From Notospermus geniculatus (Eukaryota > Nemertea > Pilidiophora > Heteronemertea > Lineidae): DNA of 64,000 nucleotides. The stretch is from assembly GCA_002633025.1 (NCBI GenBank), contig NMRB01000119.1:416553-480552 (forward strand), in the 5' to 3' direction. Under the pieces are notes generated by a model. It had not been told where the DNA came from. It searched no databases and saw nothing but the letters and a program-made list of their open reading frames with translations. Numbering within the stretch: position 1 is the stretch's first letter; each line of letters opens with the position of its first letter. Of the stretch, positions 34,720-45,882 are shown in pieces. The translations under genes were made by a program, and so were the position numbers.

Positions 34720-34957
34720 TATAGACAAATCCCAAATTGACGTAAACGAGAAAGATCTGCGCACTTCCGCCGAAATCGCAAACACAACCTCGGTCTGAAA
34801 CTGGCTGACATGATGCATGCAATCCATGATTCAGCAATGGTCGACTCTGACGCAACGTCTTCGAAGTCCTTGTCGTGGGGTTCTCTGCGTCACGTCATTC
34901 AGTTTCAGACAGAGGTTGTGTTTGCAATTTTGGCGGAAGTGCACAGATCTGCGAATT
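34720..34957. mobile_element. MITE copy, family of 19522-19770, right end diverged
   Basis: It starts TATAGACAAATCCCAAATTG and follows the 19522 copy through CAGCAATGGTCGACTCTGAC and GGTTCTCTGCGTCACGTCAT. Homology stops after CACAGATCTG, so the right terminal repeat is missing or replaced. Confidence 0.85.
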
Positions 34958-35169
34958 CGAGAATCATCTATCTTACATAATCGCTGTCAAGTAATCAGGT
35001 ATTTTACAAGCACTTTTTGCCATTGCGAGAATTCAGTTGTTGAAGAAGAGTCAAGGAACCCAATGCCGTCATTCTGTTGGTCATTGAACCACTTCTGTTC
35101 TCCTCGGCATCCTGATGAAGCCTTATGTCACCACTAGCTTTGCTTTGAGCTTATCATTGAGGAGAACGC

Positions 35170-35240
35170 AGGTTCAACTTGTAGGCTGGTACTCCCACAT
35201 AGAATTAACTTGTAGGCTGGTACTCCCACATAGAATTTAT
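35170..35240. repeat. Short tandem duplication (about 33 bases, two copies)
   Basis: AACTTGTAGGCTGGTACTCC and the following CACATAGAATT occur twice in direct succession. Confidence 0.85.
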
Positions 35241-36109
35241 GGCTTCTGTTTACCAACATCGTGGTGGAGATTAAACCACAAAAGCATACGCACTTTGTCA
35301 TTTTTGCCTCTCTTTGTGACATTTTAATGGATGCTGCAATTCGTTTTCTGACATAACTCTATTTCTTCAATATTGTCTGCATTTTGGTGTACTGAAAGCC
35401 ATTGCTTCTAGCTTCACCAGGTCTACTGCATGGTTTCTCGTCTACAGACAAAAAACTCACTAAATGTATTCTACATGTCACCTTTCCTTGGAGAATCTAA
35501 ACAAATGTAATCTCATTTTTTTCCATCAGTACTCCTTAATTCCATCATCAGGTATGTCAACTTCAATCTGGATAGGCTCAGCTTTAAAATGCATTGAAGG
35601 AGTGGGTAAGCAGCTTTCTTTCCAATAGAACCAGGGTAAAGAATATCGGTTGAGAATGAGAAAACCTATTACATTAAACTACCGGTAGTTGAATGATGCA
35701 GGCCACTTCGGAATTCGGAGGAATTGCTTGGTGGATGTATTGGCAATAAGATTTGCTTGTTCCGTGGCGCATAGTCTTTGGTGGCTCAATCCAAAAGGAA
35801 CATTGCCAAAATGGTACTTTGAACTTATTCCTCTCTTGTTGACCCAAACCAAGAGGAACTGTCCCGAAATGGGAGTTCAATATTCTAACACTTACGAATA
35901 TCACATACATTAGCCGTAGGTCAAGATGCCATGTAATGCTATTATCAGTGTCATCGCTCTGAGCAAGATTTATGGAGCCATTATGCGATTACCACGCGTA
36001 CTGATCACCGTTCTGTCTCTGTCCGGAGAATCTTATGTCGACAATCCGGTTTCTTAGCATGAATCACGGCTGTTTGGTTTATCATTGGTGAAGAACATTT
36101 TGAGTACTG

Positions 36110-36585
36110 TTGTTTATCACACTATTCTTCTTTCACTTTCTTTTCTTTTCTTCATCTTCTTTCTTCTTCCTTTTTCTCTCCTTTCTTCCACTTTACTTTC
36201 TTCCTCTTCTTTGTTCCTCCTTTCATGCCTTCTTCCGTCCTCTCCTTTCCTCTTCTTTCTTCTTCTGTATTCTTTCCTCTATCATCCTCTTCTTTCCTCT
36301 TCCTTCTTTCCTCTTACTACTTTCTTCCTCTTCCTTCTTCTTACCTATACTTTTGTTTCTTCTTCCTTCCTTTCTTTCTTCCTCTTCCTTCTTTTTATCT
36401 GTACTTTCTTTTCTCTTCCTCCTTCTTCCCTTCTTTCTTTCATTTCCTTCTTACCTATACTTTCGTTTCTTCTTCCTTTCTTTCTTCCTCTTCCTTCTCC
36501 TCACCTGTACTTTCTTTTCTTCTTCCTTCTTTCTCCCTCTTCTTCTTTCTTCACTCTTCTTCCCTCATGTTCACCAGACTTGATG
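36110..36585. repeat. Pyrimidine-only minisatellite
   Basis: About 475 bases of almost pure C/T on the plus strand. Beneath the CTT/TTCC microsatellite there is a longer unit marked by ACCTATACTTT or TCTGTACTTTC roughly every 50 bases (about 36351, 36406, 36454, 36506). Long Phe/Leu/Ser frames through it are by-products. Such tracts can form triplex DNA. Confidence 0.92.
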
Positions 36586-36589
36586 ATTG

Positions 36590-38000
36590 TTTCATCTCTT
36601 TGCCAGGGCATGCTTCAAAGATCCGCAGCATCCCGCGTTAGATTGGTGTTGAAAACTGATCACATGACTTCATTTTCGGCAAGATGGACTTTGTTCCTGG
36701 ATCAAGTCAACTGAATGGCAGGCAGATTGAAATATCCCCTTCCAGACAACAACTGTCTGTTCGCAGTTGACCGTATGAGCCATCACTGAATGATGGTACT
36801 TCATCATCTGTAGCAACGGAAAAAACCGCGGCTACTCACATTGGTATCCCGTGCTATTTTTGTACTGCGGCTAGCATGTTGACATTCAGGGAGATCTGTG
36901 TCTCTGACACCAGATTGATTGATTAAATGGGTTTGTCTTGCTCCAGAAAGGTCACCCAGGTCGGCTTTGATCCGCAGAAACATTATCTCTCGTTTTCATT
37001 CCCCTCTAGTTTGTATACCTGTGGTCCGGCCGGTTTCATGTGAAAATCCACTTTTTGTACTTTATGTATGTGTCGCGATGGACTCGGTTTCCCACCGACA
37101 TTTTTTATCGGTCCAATGCCAGGAAGAAAAAGCAGTCTCTCAATAATGCATGAATCAGTTCTCTAGTGCGTAATTTAGCGGCCCCTGGTCGTCTCTGCCA
37201 TTATTTGATAGCCACTCTGGTCTCACATCAATAAACCGCAAGTTGAACGCTTTCGGAAATATTCTGACAGCGGTATGAGGTCCGATATGATGTTGTCATA
37301 GAGACAGCTACTTTGGTATAGTTATGTGGCGAACGATTTGGGTCAGATTCTGCCGAATGTTTGAAGGGTTCTTGCATGTATCCATTGTCATCACGTTTTG
37401 GTTACCAAGCTATTTGTCTCTTAAAACAAGAACATGAAAAGAATGTCAATCTTATGACCAAGGGCAGCTCCTCTCAAGATCAAGTTTCCATAGTTCCCAA
37501 AAAACCCTCTGACATTTCAACAGTCTTAAAGGCAAAAGCCATGATCTCTTCATTGGCACCGCTCAAATCTTATCAAATAAAAGTATCCAATATCAAGAAT
37601 TATGAAAATGACTTAAATTTGGCTATCCTTTTTGCTTTCAGAGATTTTTTCGGTGTTGCCTCGTGAATATTGCCATCCAGCATCTGATAGTCGTGAATTA
37701 TTTACCATAAATTTCAAGATTCTTTATCATAAAACATTCATCAGTGCCCAAACTGGTGTATTCATACATCTACCGTCCCCTGGTATAACTTGTATATCGT
37801 GTGGATTAACAGCCGAATGCAGCCAACTATTCAATCTCTTGAGCCTGTCGCTTGAATTTGAACAAATTGACATATCATACGAATTGGTTTTTCTTCATTT
37901 GTGGAGGACCTTATGGAATTGGGGTGTCATTTTCAATAAAGGCAGCCGTCATGCAATGGAGGTACTTATGAATATTGAATAATTTCTATTAACGCTTTCA
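36590..38000. other. Non-coding stretch, no gene seen
   Basis: No family-like protein or splice-consistent exon series is visible on either strand. Confidence 0.4.
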
Positions 38001-38006
38001 AGAACT

Positions 38007-38363
38007 TAAGCCTTGTTCACCGCTGCAGGCGCGGCGCGATGCGAAATTTTTCGCGCCTGATTGTTTCCACTGTTAAGCCTATAGCTATCCACACTTGCGG
38101 TGCGAGGCGATGCGGTATGAAGCGGTAGGACGTGACAAGCTATTTCCACCGCCCCCGATCGCTCCTGCAGTACTTTTCCGCGTCGAATCACATGCCCCGT
38201 GATGATACCGGCATATCTGGCACAATTTGAATGATGTCACTTCCGCTAATCATGACCACCGCACGCAACCACGTCGCGCTATGTCAAAACTGACACTGCT
38301 TGGCGATTTTTTTCAATGCATCGCACCACATTGCACCGTGCCGCCAGTGTGAACAAGGCTTTA
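38007..38363. mobile_element. MITE with AAGCCTTGTTCAC ends
   Basis: TAAGCCTTGTTCACCGCTG at 38007 is inverted at 38363 (AGTGTGAACAAGGCTTTA). The interior is rich in GCG/CGC and contains repeated GCACCGCA-like motifs. There is no coding frame of note. Confidence 0.75.
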
Positions 38364-38825
38364 GCAGTCTGTAGATGACTCAAAAAAATTGTTGCCTTAC
38401 CAATCTCCCATTGCCCACGTGATGGCTTGACACATCCATAAAAATGCACTATGACCGCATAGATCAATGCGTCCACAAGCTAATCCACGAATACAGCTAC
38501 ATTGTCAAAAGCCATCAAACAACTTCCGTCAGTTATGGTGCGTATTTTATGAGTGCAGCCAGCCATTAGATACTAAAGCAAAAAGCAACTCAGGTGGAAG
38601 TCTGAAATCATAGTTGTGTGATATTCAAAGGTCTGGCGGCTATTTTTACGCACCGGAGTTGCCAAAGGGTAAAAGTCAGTGTCGTCGTCATCGTCATGTT
38701 GTTGATTGATTCTAAATTACAGGGGAGGTAGTGTCGTCTGGTACAAGTATGGAGCTAAAATGTCAAAGAATTTCAGTGCATCTGATCTGCTGACAAGATG
38801 TATTGTTTCTGCTGGAAAGAGCTTA

Positions 38826-41800
38826 TCAAAATACATGTAATGGATGGTCTCTGATGTTCATCAGCAGGTCTGTGGTCAGATCTGAATCCTCGCCATAAAG
38901 TGTACTTTCAGAGTGGCCTATAGCGGGTCTCAGGTTTGAGAAAGGAATGCATCCAACCAGGAAATGGAACTCGCTTACAGCATCATTGTCATACTTTCCA
39001 ACATTCTGGAACTCATCGTCAAACCAGACTGGCACAGGGTTCCTTCACATTACCGGCGTCACTAACCCTGTGAGGTTTGCTCTGCTAATAAGGCCAATAT
39101 CATTAGGGTTTCTGGAAGGATAGATGACAGTCTCTCCTTCGATATCAGCATTCCTCCAGTCTCAGTATCGGTATTGGATATGGTCCAGCATGTCCTTGAG
39201 AGATGTAATCAATACATGTTGTGAAGGAACACGTGGATGAAGAAGTGCTACATGTATCTCAGCCAACTCAATAGTAGTCGCTACTCCATTAACGTTTGAG
39301 GTCTGCACCAAACTCTGGAAGCTTCAGGAACTGAGAATGTCTGTTGAAAGTTCCACAGAGTCTTCACAGTTCAACAAAAGCCTGTAAAAAGAAGTCTTTC
39401 AACTGACATGTGCAACTTCCATCCTTAGCGCTTTGGTACAGTGAAAGGGATTGGGAGCTAATCGACTGAAAGTCCCCGTCCACATGTGACACAACTCACC
39501 TCCACCATCTTGTGGTGGCTTTGGTCATGTTGGTTTAGCCACATCTGTAGACTGTTGGTTGAGTCATTCTCTTCAGAACAGTCATCGGGGATACCTACAT
39601 CATTCACAAGTTGATCCATCAGTAAACAACATCACTGCCTGTTACATTACATGTTTCATTTCTGACTCCTACACTCCCACTTGCTGATATCGGAAATTGT
39701 GTTGTCCCAGAAACTCTGCGATCGATAGGATGTATCCCGGTCTGGGACATGAGGGAGGTTTATTAACTGAGTGGTTATTAAGAGATGGTCTGCCTGGTTA
39801 ATCGTACTAGCTGTGTTCTGTGCTTCGACTAGAGTCAGAGAAAAAGGAAGATGAAACGTGAGGAACTTGTGGATCCGACAACGCTGCAAGCTTTGCGAAG
39901 AAGTTTCTGACAGTTTTCATTCCTTGAATAATCTACATTATATATACATGTAGTATCCCAAAGAGAATTTTACGTAGTTTGTCTTTTTTCCTGCTTAGAT
40001 ACTCTCATTAAAATTCTACTAGGTTTACTCCGTCGTGCCTGTATTGGATTTTTGCGGCGAAAAGGTCATAGCGTCAGGATCAATAGGAGACTGCATGCTT
40101 TCCTCGCTTGGGACGTGTAAGATTAGTGTAGTCAGAGCTCCAATCCAGGATTTGGCTGAGTGTAATTGCCAATGTTGTGATGTTGCAAGTGCTTGTGATC
40201 TGAATGGCAGAGTGAGTTGCACGCTGTGATAAACCCTGTTACCTAGACTCTGTCACGAATGTGTCCAGTGGAAATGAGTCGTTGATCTGAATCATGAAGG
40301 AGGGTGCCCTTACTTTTCCATCATAAGCCATTCAGGTTCAGCAGATGAAATCCCCGGCACTGCCAGCACTTGAAGAATTCTGACATCACCGTGGAAACCT
40401 GATAATTTCTCGCATCCCTTCCCTCTCAAATGAAGCAGAAATTGTCATCATCTATAGACCAAATCAGACTCTTCTTGCTTCGGCAGATCTGGCAAAGATA
40501 TCATAAAAGGTTCTCTGCTTTTAGTACTTCCAATTATGGTTACAACAATGCCCGCTGTCATGATGCCTCTCTTGGCGATACTTGGCCGTCTACAAGACAC
40601 TTAGGACATGGTGTTAGTGGTTTCTGTTGTCTTCATCACCGACTCAAACACAACACAAATCGACAAGACTCTTGTGCCTTGTCACACATTGTGTAGCACA
40701 TTCCCTGTAAAAGTTTGGTACCTTCTCAAGAATCTAAGGGTTCTCATGAATTGTTAGCCTGTAATGGGGAACTTTCCTGCCGTTAGAGGCCACCTGTTAG
40801 CGGTCCAATAACGTCACAAAATTTGACGTCAAATGCGTGAGCCACGGCGCCCACATCATTATGGATGACGTTGTGGCATGCATTTCTGCCCTGTGACGTC
40901 AAATTTCATGATGTTCTTGGACCGCTAACTCGTGGTGGCCTCTGACAGCAGGAAAGTTCCCCATTGCTTCAAAGTGATTGTTGCAGCTAACCTTGTTGGC
41001 TACCGTTCTTCTGATGAACTACATGTAAGCTTTAGAAAGAGGGAGAGTAGGAGTGCTTCAAGAAGATTATAGTTGAGTCTATAACCCTGTTGATTTCTTG
41101 AGAAAATGCTCCGTGACATCGAATCAGGACAGGTGTTCTGGATGATTCTTTGCTAAGGATTCACTTCTTTCTCATTGCAGATTTGAAGCAATCTTTGATG
41201 AGGTATCCTTGTAAGGGATAACGGTTTGCACCTCCATTTAACCAAATTCCTGTAAGTCTTTGTTTTCTTACTCAAGATTTGTGGACCAGCTGCCCATTAA
41301 AACTCTGGTGCCTGAACTCATTGACCAACATGATGGAGTACCACAGGTACACCAGCATGTCACGCAAGCTTTTACATGAACTGTGGTAGGAGTAAATTGG
41401 CCAATAAAGGGAAACCTAGGGGTCTGTTTTCGTAAGAAGTCTCCTGACTTCTGCCAGTACGACTTCACATTCATATTCTCCCCTCATAGTCCCATAAAAA
41501 AACATTGCATCGCTCCAGAGAAAATCTAGTACTAGATTTTCCCATTTGGTCTTTCTATGGTATTGATCTTGAGCTGTCGTCAACTTGGTTGCTGGCCTGC
41601 CTTCTGATTCTGCTTCAATTGGCAATGTTTGATTTCCGATGTTGAACGGGTGCTTCTAAATGTGTAGAAGGTGAAAAGGAGTCAGCGGTTCCCTCCAGCA
41701 TGAAATAACTTATGACTCAAGTGACTTCATGCAGTCTTCAAACCTTTGTCAAGGATTTTGACTTCCATGTCCATATTCCTACAGGCCTCTACCTTTGTGC

Positions 41801-41900
41801 ATTCCACCCCTGTATTCAGTGGTAAATCCTGTTATTTTCCACCATGCTGCCTCCGTACATTGGTCACGAAAACCGCAATGCAGTCCGGGTAAATGTGCAG
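38826..41900 (-). pseudogene. Possible decayed coding region (weak)
   Basis: Several minus-strand frames have protein-like composition but are split by stops: 41416-41625 (GRPATKLTTAQDQYHRKTKW, then ENLVLDFLWSDAMFF), 39656-39889, and 38826-39035 (VWFDDEFQNVGKYDNDAVSE). Between them, phrases such as GETVIYPSRNPNDIGLISRA appear in shifted frames. No family is recognised, and no consistent splice sites join the pieces. It may be an old gene or transposon remnant, or a chance run. Confidence 0.2.
40763..40965. mobile_element. MITE with AATGGGGAACTTTCC ends
   Basis: Left arm AATGGGGAACTTTCCTGC onwards (to GCGGTCCA) is mirrored at 40918-40965, about 45 bases per arm. The outer bases AATGGGGAAC are shared with the elements at 9011 and 10077. 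Confidence 0.88.
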
Positions 41901-42577
41901 TCTTCGATTCACAAACCTGGTTCATCTATCGTTGACTATAGTTGCATCTCCCATCCTGACAGTATATTCTATGGAAGCTTTTGTAAATGAGATGACTGTT
42001 CGTCAGTACCAACTTTCTAAGACTTCCTCCCATTTGACATTTGCGTCTGATGATATCTGGTCGTGTGTTGAATAGAATTACAAGGTAATTGTTTGATCTC
42101 AGCCACAATCTGATCTCTTGATCTCTTATTTTCCCGATGTGGATCTCAAATTATAATAGAAAGTGCATAGTTTCCAGGGACAAAACTCGGTTACTCATAC
42201 TGAATGAACAATAACCCAGATACATTTAATTTCATTTATTATTATCCCCCATCTGGTTTGTATATCTGAAGAGTAATCCATGGTATTCTGGGCTGTTTTA
42301 TAGCCTGCTCATGCCTATTGAGTCACATATAAAGAAAACTTGTAAATGCTTTTATTTGACTTTTAAAATACAAAAATGCTCTAGGCAGTGCTGTTGCCTT
42401 GGTGTGTTTCTGACATTTTCAGTTTCCCCAAAATGGAACAAAGTACAGAACAGTCCATATTTGACCTCCACACACTTTGTGGAGGGCAGCAGTTTCAACA
42501 TCATCTTATTAATTCCTTGGGCAAGAATGTAAATTCTGATTCTGGATGGATTGAAACCAAAAGATGTAGCCCAAGAC

Positions 42578-42736
42578 TAAAGCGGCCCATACACGATCAA
42601 TATTATTGCACAATATGAGGATCACAATGGGCAATATTATTGCCAATCTTTCTTCTGCCCATCATGCGAAAAGCACACGACCACCCATTTGGGCCCCATA
42701 TTGTGCAATAATATTGCGCCGTGTATGGGCGGCTTA
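42578..42736. mobile_element. MITE with TAAAGC.GCCCATACACG ends
   Basis: TAAAGCGGCCCATACACG at 42578 is inverted at 42736. AATATTATTGCACAATAT motifs occur near both ends. A partial copy lies at 60325-60432. It lies about 180 bases downstream of the stop codon of the SLC18-like gene, probably in its 3' untranslated region or just after it. Confidence 0.85.
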
Positions 42737-42912
42737 AAGAGTCCTGGCGCACTTGATGGTAGGTGTATTTTAGGATGTGCTCATTGTATAGACGGAGTGA
42801 AGTAGAAAAAATGAAAGGTTGTACAGCCAAACACAGTTTGAAATGCACAGTTGTGTGACGGCCAAATTTATGCATAATTTCTCGCATTTGTCATTGTGCA
42901 ATAGACATATTT

Positions 42913-44628
42913 TTAGACTGGGAGAGTCCTCAAGTACAAGGTTCCAAAACTTGATACAAACATAACGGCAGCCAAACTATAATAAAACGTCATGAGCGAG
43001 ACAGCTTGAAGAATAAGACCACCAAAAAAGGGTCCAAAGATGGTCCCTATTGTTGAAGCTCCTGTGAAAAGGGAGAATGCTTTGGCTGTCTCTCCATCAA
43101 ACAGGACCTCGGTTATCACAGATATAAAGTTTGATGCCATACCATATAAAATCCCATCTGCCACTCCAATGAGAATTTGAGGGATCAAACTGTACCATAT
43201 GTTTGGTGAGAGGGGGTACACAACCAGTGTCACAGTCATGCTGAGACTACCTACGAGAAGGAACAACCATATCTGATGCTTTTTTACAAGTAGTCCAAAT
43301 ATTATGTTCGTAATAACATGAAGAGTGCTGGCTATACCAAACGTGACTCCTACTTGCCATTGTCTCGCATGTAGAACACTAGTAAGCCAGTTTGGCGCTG
43401 TAGATGCAATGCTGCAGGAAGCATACGAATGGGCAACAGTCAGAAGCAAGGTTAGGAGCATATAACCATTGGTGAAGTAGTTAAAATATCCTCCTTCCAG
43501 GCGTGGCTTTTGCAGCACTGGAGAAGACTCTGTTGGCTTAATTTCATCCCCCGAAGATGACAGGTCTTGGTCAGTGTCACCATTTTGAATTGAGTTATCA
43601 TTGGAAGATGTGCTCAATTCTGTGTCAATGATTTTGTGGTTGGTTTCAAAGTATTGGCTGTCCAGCATCATACGAAGGATAGCATCAACAACACCTAGCG
43701 CCAAGAGTATTCCAAATGGTGCGTGAGGTCCAAAGAATGAATAGCTGACATTTCCTAAAAGGTAGCTAATTGTGGCGCCCATCGGATAAGATGCAGCGTA
43801 GACGAACATAAGTATCTTGCCACGTTCTGTTGCATCATTAAAAATAATGCTGGCTGTCATGAGACTACTGATTTCACAGGTGATGTACGCTGCCCCGTTT
43901 GTGATCCGCGCAATGAAAAGTAAAATAGTGTTGGATGCTAGCATGAAAATCAAACTTGTGACGATTTGTATAAGGGAACCAATCATGAAGGGCAGACGGT
44001 GACCAAGTTTTGAACACAGTATCCCAACTATGGGATTTAAGATGAGCTCTGTGAGCGGCCCGACAGCATTCAGGTAGCCAACGATAGGAGATATTTCTTT
44101 CATGATGTCCGTATCCTGCACACATTGCTGTGGAGTAGTGTCCTTCTTGCAATAGATTACTTCAGGTTTTGCCTCCCTGGTTGAATTCCTCATTCCTGTA
44201 TCTGTCAATGCACCTGATACTCCTGTCAGAAACGAAGCAAAGTCAACACACGATGTCTGCAACTTCTCTTCACAATAAACATGTTCATATTCAATCAATG
44301 TTCCATTTTCATCGGCAGTTTTCAAGATCATCGACTTGGATTTGTTTCCAAAGTAATGCAGTCCAGTCTGTGGGTAGTTCTTGTTGTGCAAAGTATTTCC
44401 TGATGACCTGAGAGGGAGGGTGTTGTTCCGAGACATGATGTATTTTGTGTAATCGTTGGTTTTGATAAGATTTGGTGCCAACGTTTGTACCAACGTCGCT
44501 GTTGTACACCCTCCCATAAATGCCAGTAGCAACGTCACAAATGCCAGTTTCTTGCTTCGTCTGATCTTCGTCCATCTGCTGTCCACCTTCTTGTCCATTT
44601 CGTTTTGAGTTAGTTGTTTATCTGACAT
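42913..44628 (-). CDS. SLC18/VMAT-like vesicular transporter of the major facilitator superfamily, single coding exon
   Basis: The 571-residue protein has 12 predicted membrane segments. SLC18 proteins exchange lumenal protons for amines or acetylcholine in secretory vesicles. Family landmarks: NPIVGILCSKLGHRLP (198-213), ASNTILLFIARITNG (231-245), NDATERGK (264-271), RQWQVGVTFGIAS (422-434) and GVADGILYGM (488-497), all aligning with VMAT. A long lumenal loop 1 (about 53-180) has four N-glycosylation sequons (NNT, NKS, NGT, NST) and cysteines. Loop 6-7 is long and acidic/Ser-rich. By hand alignment four residues central to VMAT transport are replaced: TM1 Asp by Gly40, TM2 Lys by Gly190, TM7 Glu by Ala408 and TM11 Asp by Thr522. 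TM10 Asp is kept (Asp491). The substrate is thus unknown. The start has a good context (AACAATG), and an acceptor (TTTTTGTTTACAG) 13 bases before it implies a 5'-untranslated intron. The coding part is uninterrupted, so a retrocopy origin is possible. Confidence 0.85.
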   Translation of the reverse strand: MSDKQLTQNEMDKKVDSRWTKIRRSKKLAFVTLLLAFMGGCTTATLVQTLAPNLIKTNDYTKYIMSRNNTLPLRSSGNTLHNKNYPQTGLHYFGNKSKSMILKTADENGTLIEYEHVYCEEKLQTSCVDFASFLTGVSGALTDTGMRNSTREAKPEVIYCKKDTTPQQCVQDTDIMKEISPIVGYLNAVGPLTELILNPIVGILCSKLGHRLPFMIGSLIQIVTSLIFMLASNTILLFIARITNGAAYITCEISSLMTASIIFNDATERGKILMFVYAASYPMGATISYLLGNVSYSFFGPHAPFGILLALGVVDAILRMMLDSQYFETNHKIIDTELSTSSNDNSIQNGDTDQDLSSSGDEIKPTESSPVLQKPRLEGGYFNYFTNGYMLLTLLLTVAHSYASCSIASTAPNWLTSVLHARQWQVGVTFGIASTLHVITNIIFGLLVKKHQIWLFLLVGSLSMTVTLVVYPLSPNIWYSLIPQILIGVADGILYGMASNFISVITEVLFDGETAKAFSLFTGASTIGTIFGPFFGGLILQAVSLMTFYYSLAAVMFVSSFGTLYLRTLPV

Positions 44629-45436
44629 TGTTCCTGGTGGGCTGTAAACAAAAAGGTCAAGAATCGGTGAACTGGTTGTTTAGAATCTTCAGCCCTTCCG
44701 CGCTATGTGACTCGACGCATTACAATGTCGTTTTGTGTGAAGTGTGGGGACCTTGCAACTAAGTCGGGAGTAGTTGCATGACTCTGTTGACGGGGAAAGA
44801 ATCTTGAGTCTTGTCCATCTAAGTAATATGCCAATTGAGGTGTGTCATGTTATGTGGAAAGGTTCCTGACATACTGTACCCCGGGAGTTGTCCCCCCCCC
44901 CCTTACGACTAATCACTTGCAGAAGATGCTCTGTCACATAGTGTGGATAGGGTTGACTTGGTTGACCTGAAAAAGCCATGAAAAATGCACGTGTGATGTT
45001 CAACTTGCATGCATTGCAGGATGTACAGTGGCAATGTACATTGCACATGCTTTCATTATGGATTTGTTGGGGTCAGAGTTGTAAAGAGGTCTAAAGAAGA
45101 ATGATGACAATTCCTCATGAAGACTTAGTGGATTACCTGATGTAGAAAGTCCAGATGGCTGTTGATTTCCAGTTAGCAGTGAATGAAACAAAAAATGAAG
45201 AATTAATGAAAATTTCCTGCTTAGAAACATTCCAAATAAGAATGGTCTTGAATCCTTTGTAGAGCCATTGTTCTTCGGCGTGTCTGTGTAGCTTGTAGCT
45301 GTATGTGAACCCAGCCTTATGGTCTTAGGATGACTTGTCTGTCAGGTGTTGGCCTGCTTTGTAGGAATTGAGTGCCCTCCCATTTCAATGGCACAGAAAT
45401 ATGTCAACTGTGACTAAATCATCATTCATTATGCCC

Positions 45437-45577
45437 ACTGTACAAGGTCAAATTTTTCATCCAATTTTTTGGAAATTCAGATTCCGGGCCTATTGAGGCT
45501 TCAGTGTGTAAACCCGCATGTAGGCCTTTATTGTGCATATTCAGAAAATTGGATGAAACATTTGATCGTGTACAGCT
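45437..45577. mobile_element. Imperfect foldback element
   Basis: GTACAAGGTCAAATTTTTCA followed by TCCAATTTT is mirrored at about 45545-45577 (AAAATTGGATGAAACATTTG then ATCGTGTAC) with several mismatches. Confidence 0.6.
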
Positions 45578-45759
45578 GGCATTTATAGTGTGAGGTTTCA
45601 ATGTATGCCTACATGTATTCTCTCCCAAGTAATAATCCCAACTCAGTAATTACCAATGGCTTTGGTGAATACAAAACTATCGGAAATAGATCAGTGGGAG
45701 CTTGGCCTCGAATGTAGGCCTGCCTTGAAAGGCCCTACCATTATAGCAGGACATTGGCC

Positions 45760-45882
45760 GGTATTCATAAAAGTTAGCAAATGCTTTTACTAATACTGTA
45801 TTTGCACAGTGAGGTCCACTGTAAATGTACAAAACTTGAAGGAAAAGCAGTTTTTGCTAGCTTTTAGATGAATATCAGCCAT
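45760..45882. mobile_element. MITE with GGTATTCATAAAAGTTAGC ends
   Basis: GGTATTCATAAAAGTTAGC with AAATGCTTTT on the left is inverted at 45850-45882. The interrupted copy of this family is at 31795-32480. Confidence 0.75.

Noticed and set aside
35111-35140. A second CTGATGA as a possible hammerhead core
   Set aside because: No GAAA with a pairing stem II follows at a suitable distance.
36085-36714. Overlapping open frames of 138-209 residues rich in Phe, Leu and Ser
   Set aside because: They translate a pyrimidine-only repeat in all three frames, so the open frames reflect composition and not a gene.
43817-44411. Frames antisense to the SLC18-like gene
   Set aside because: Shadows of the strongly supported 571-residue frame on the minus strand.
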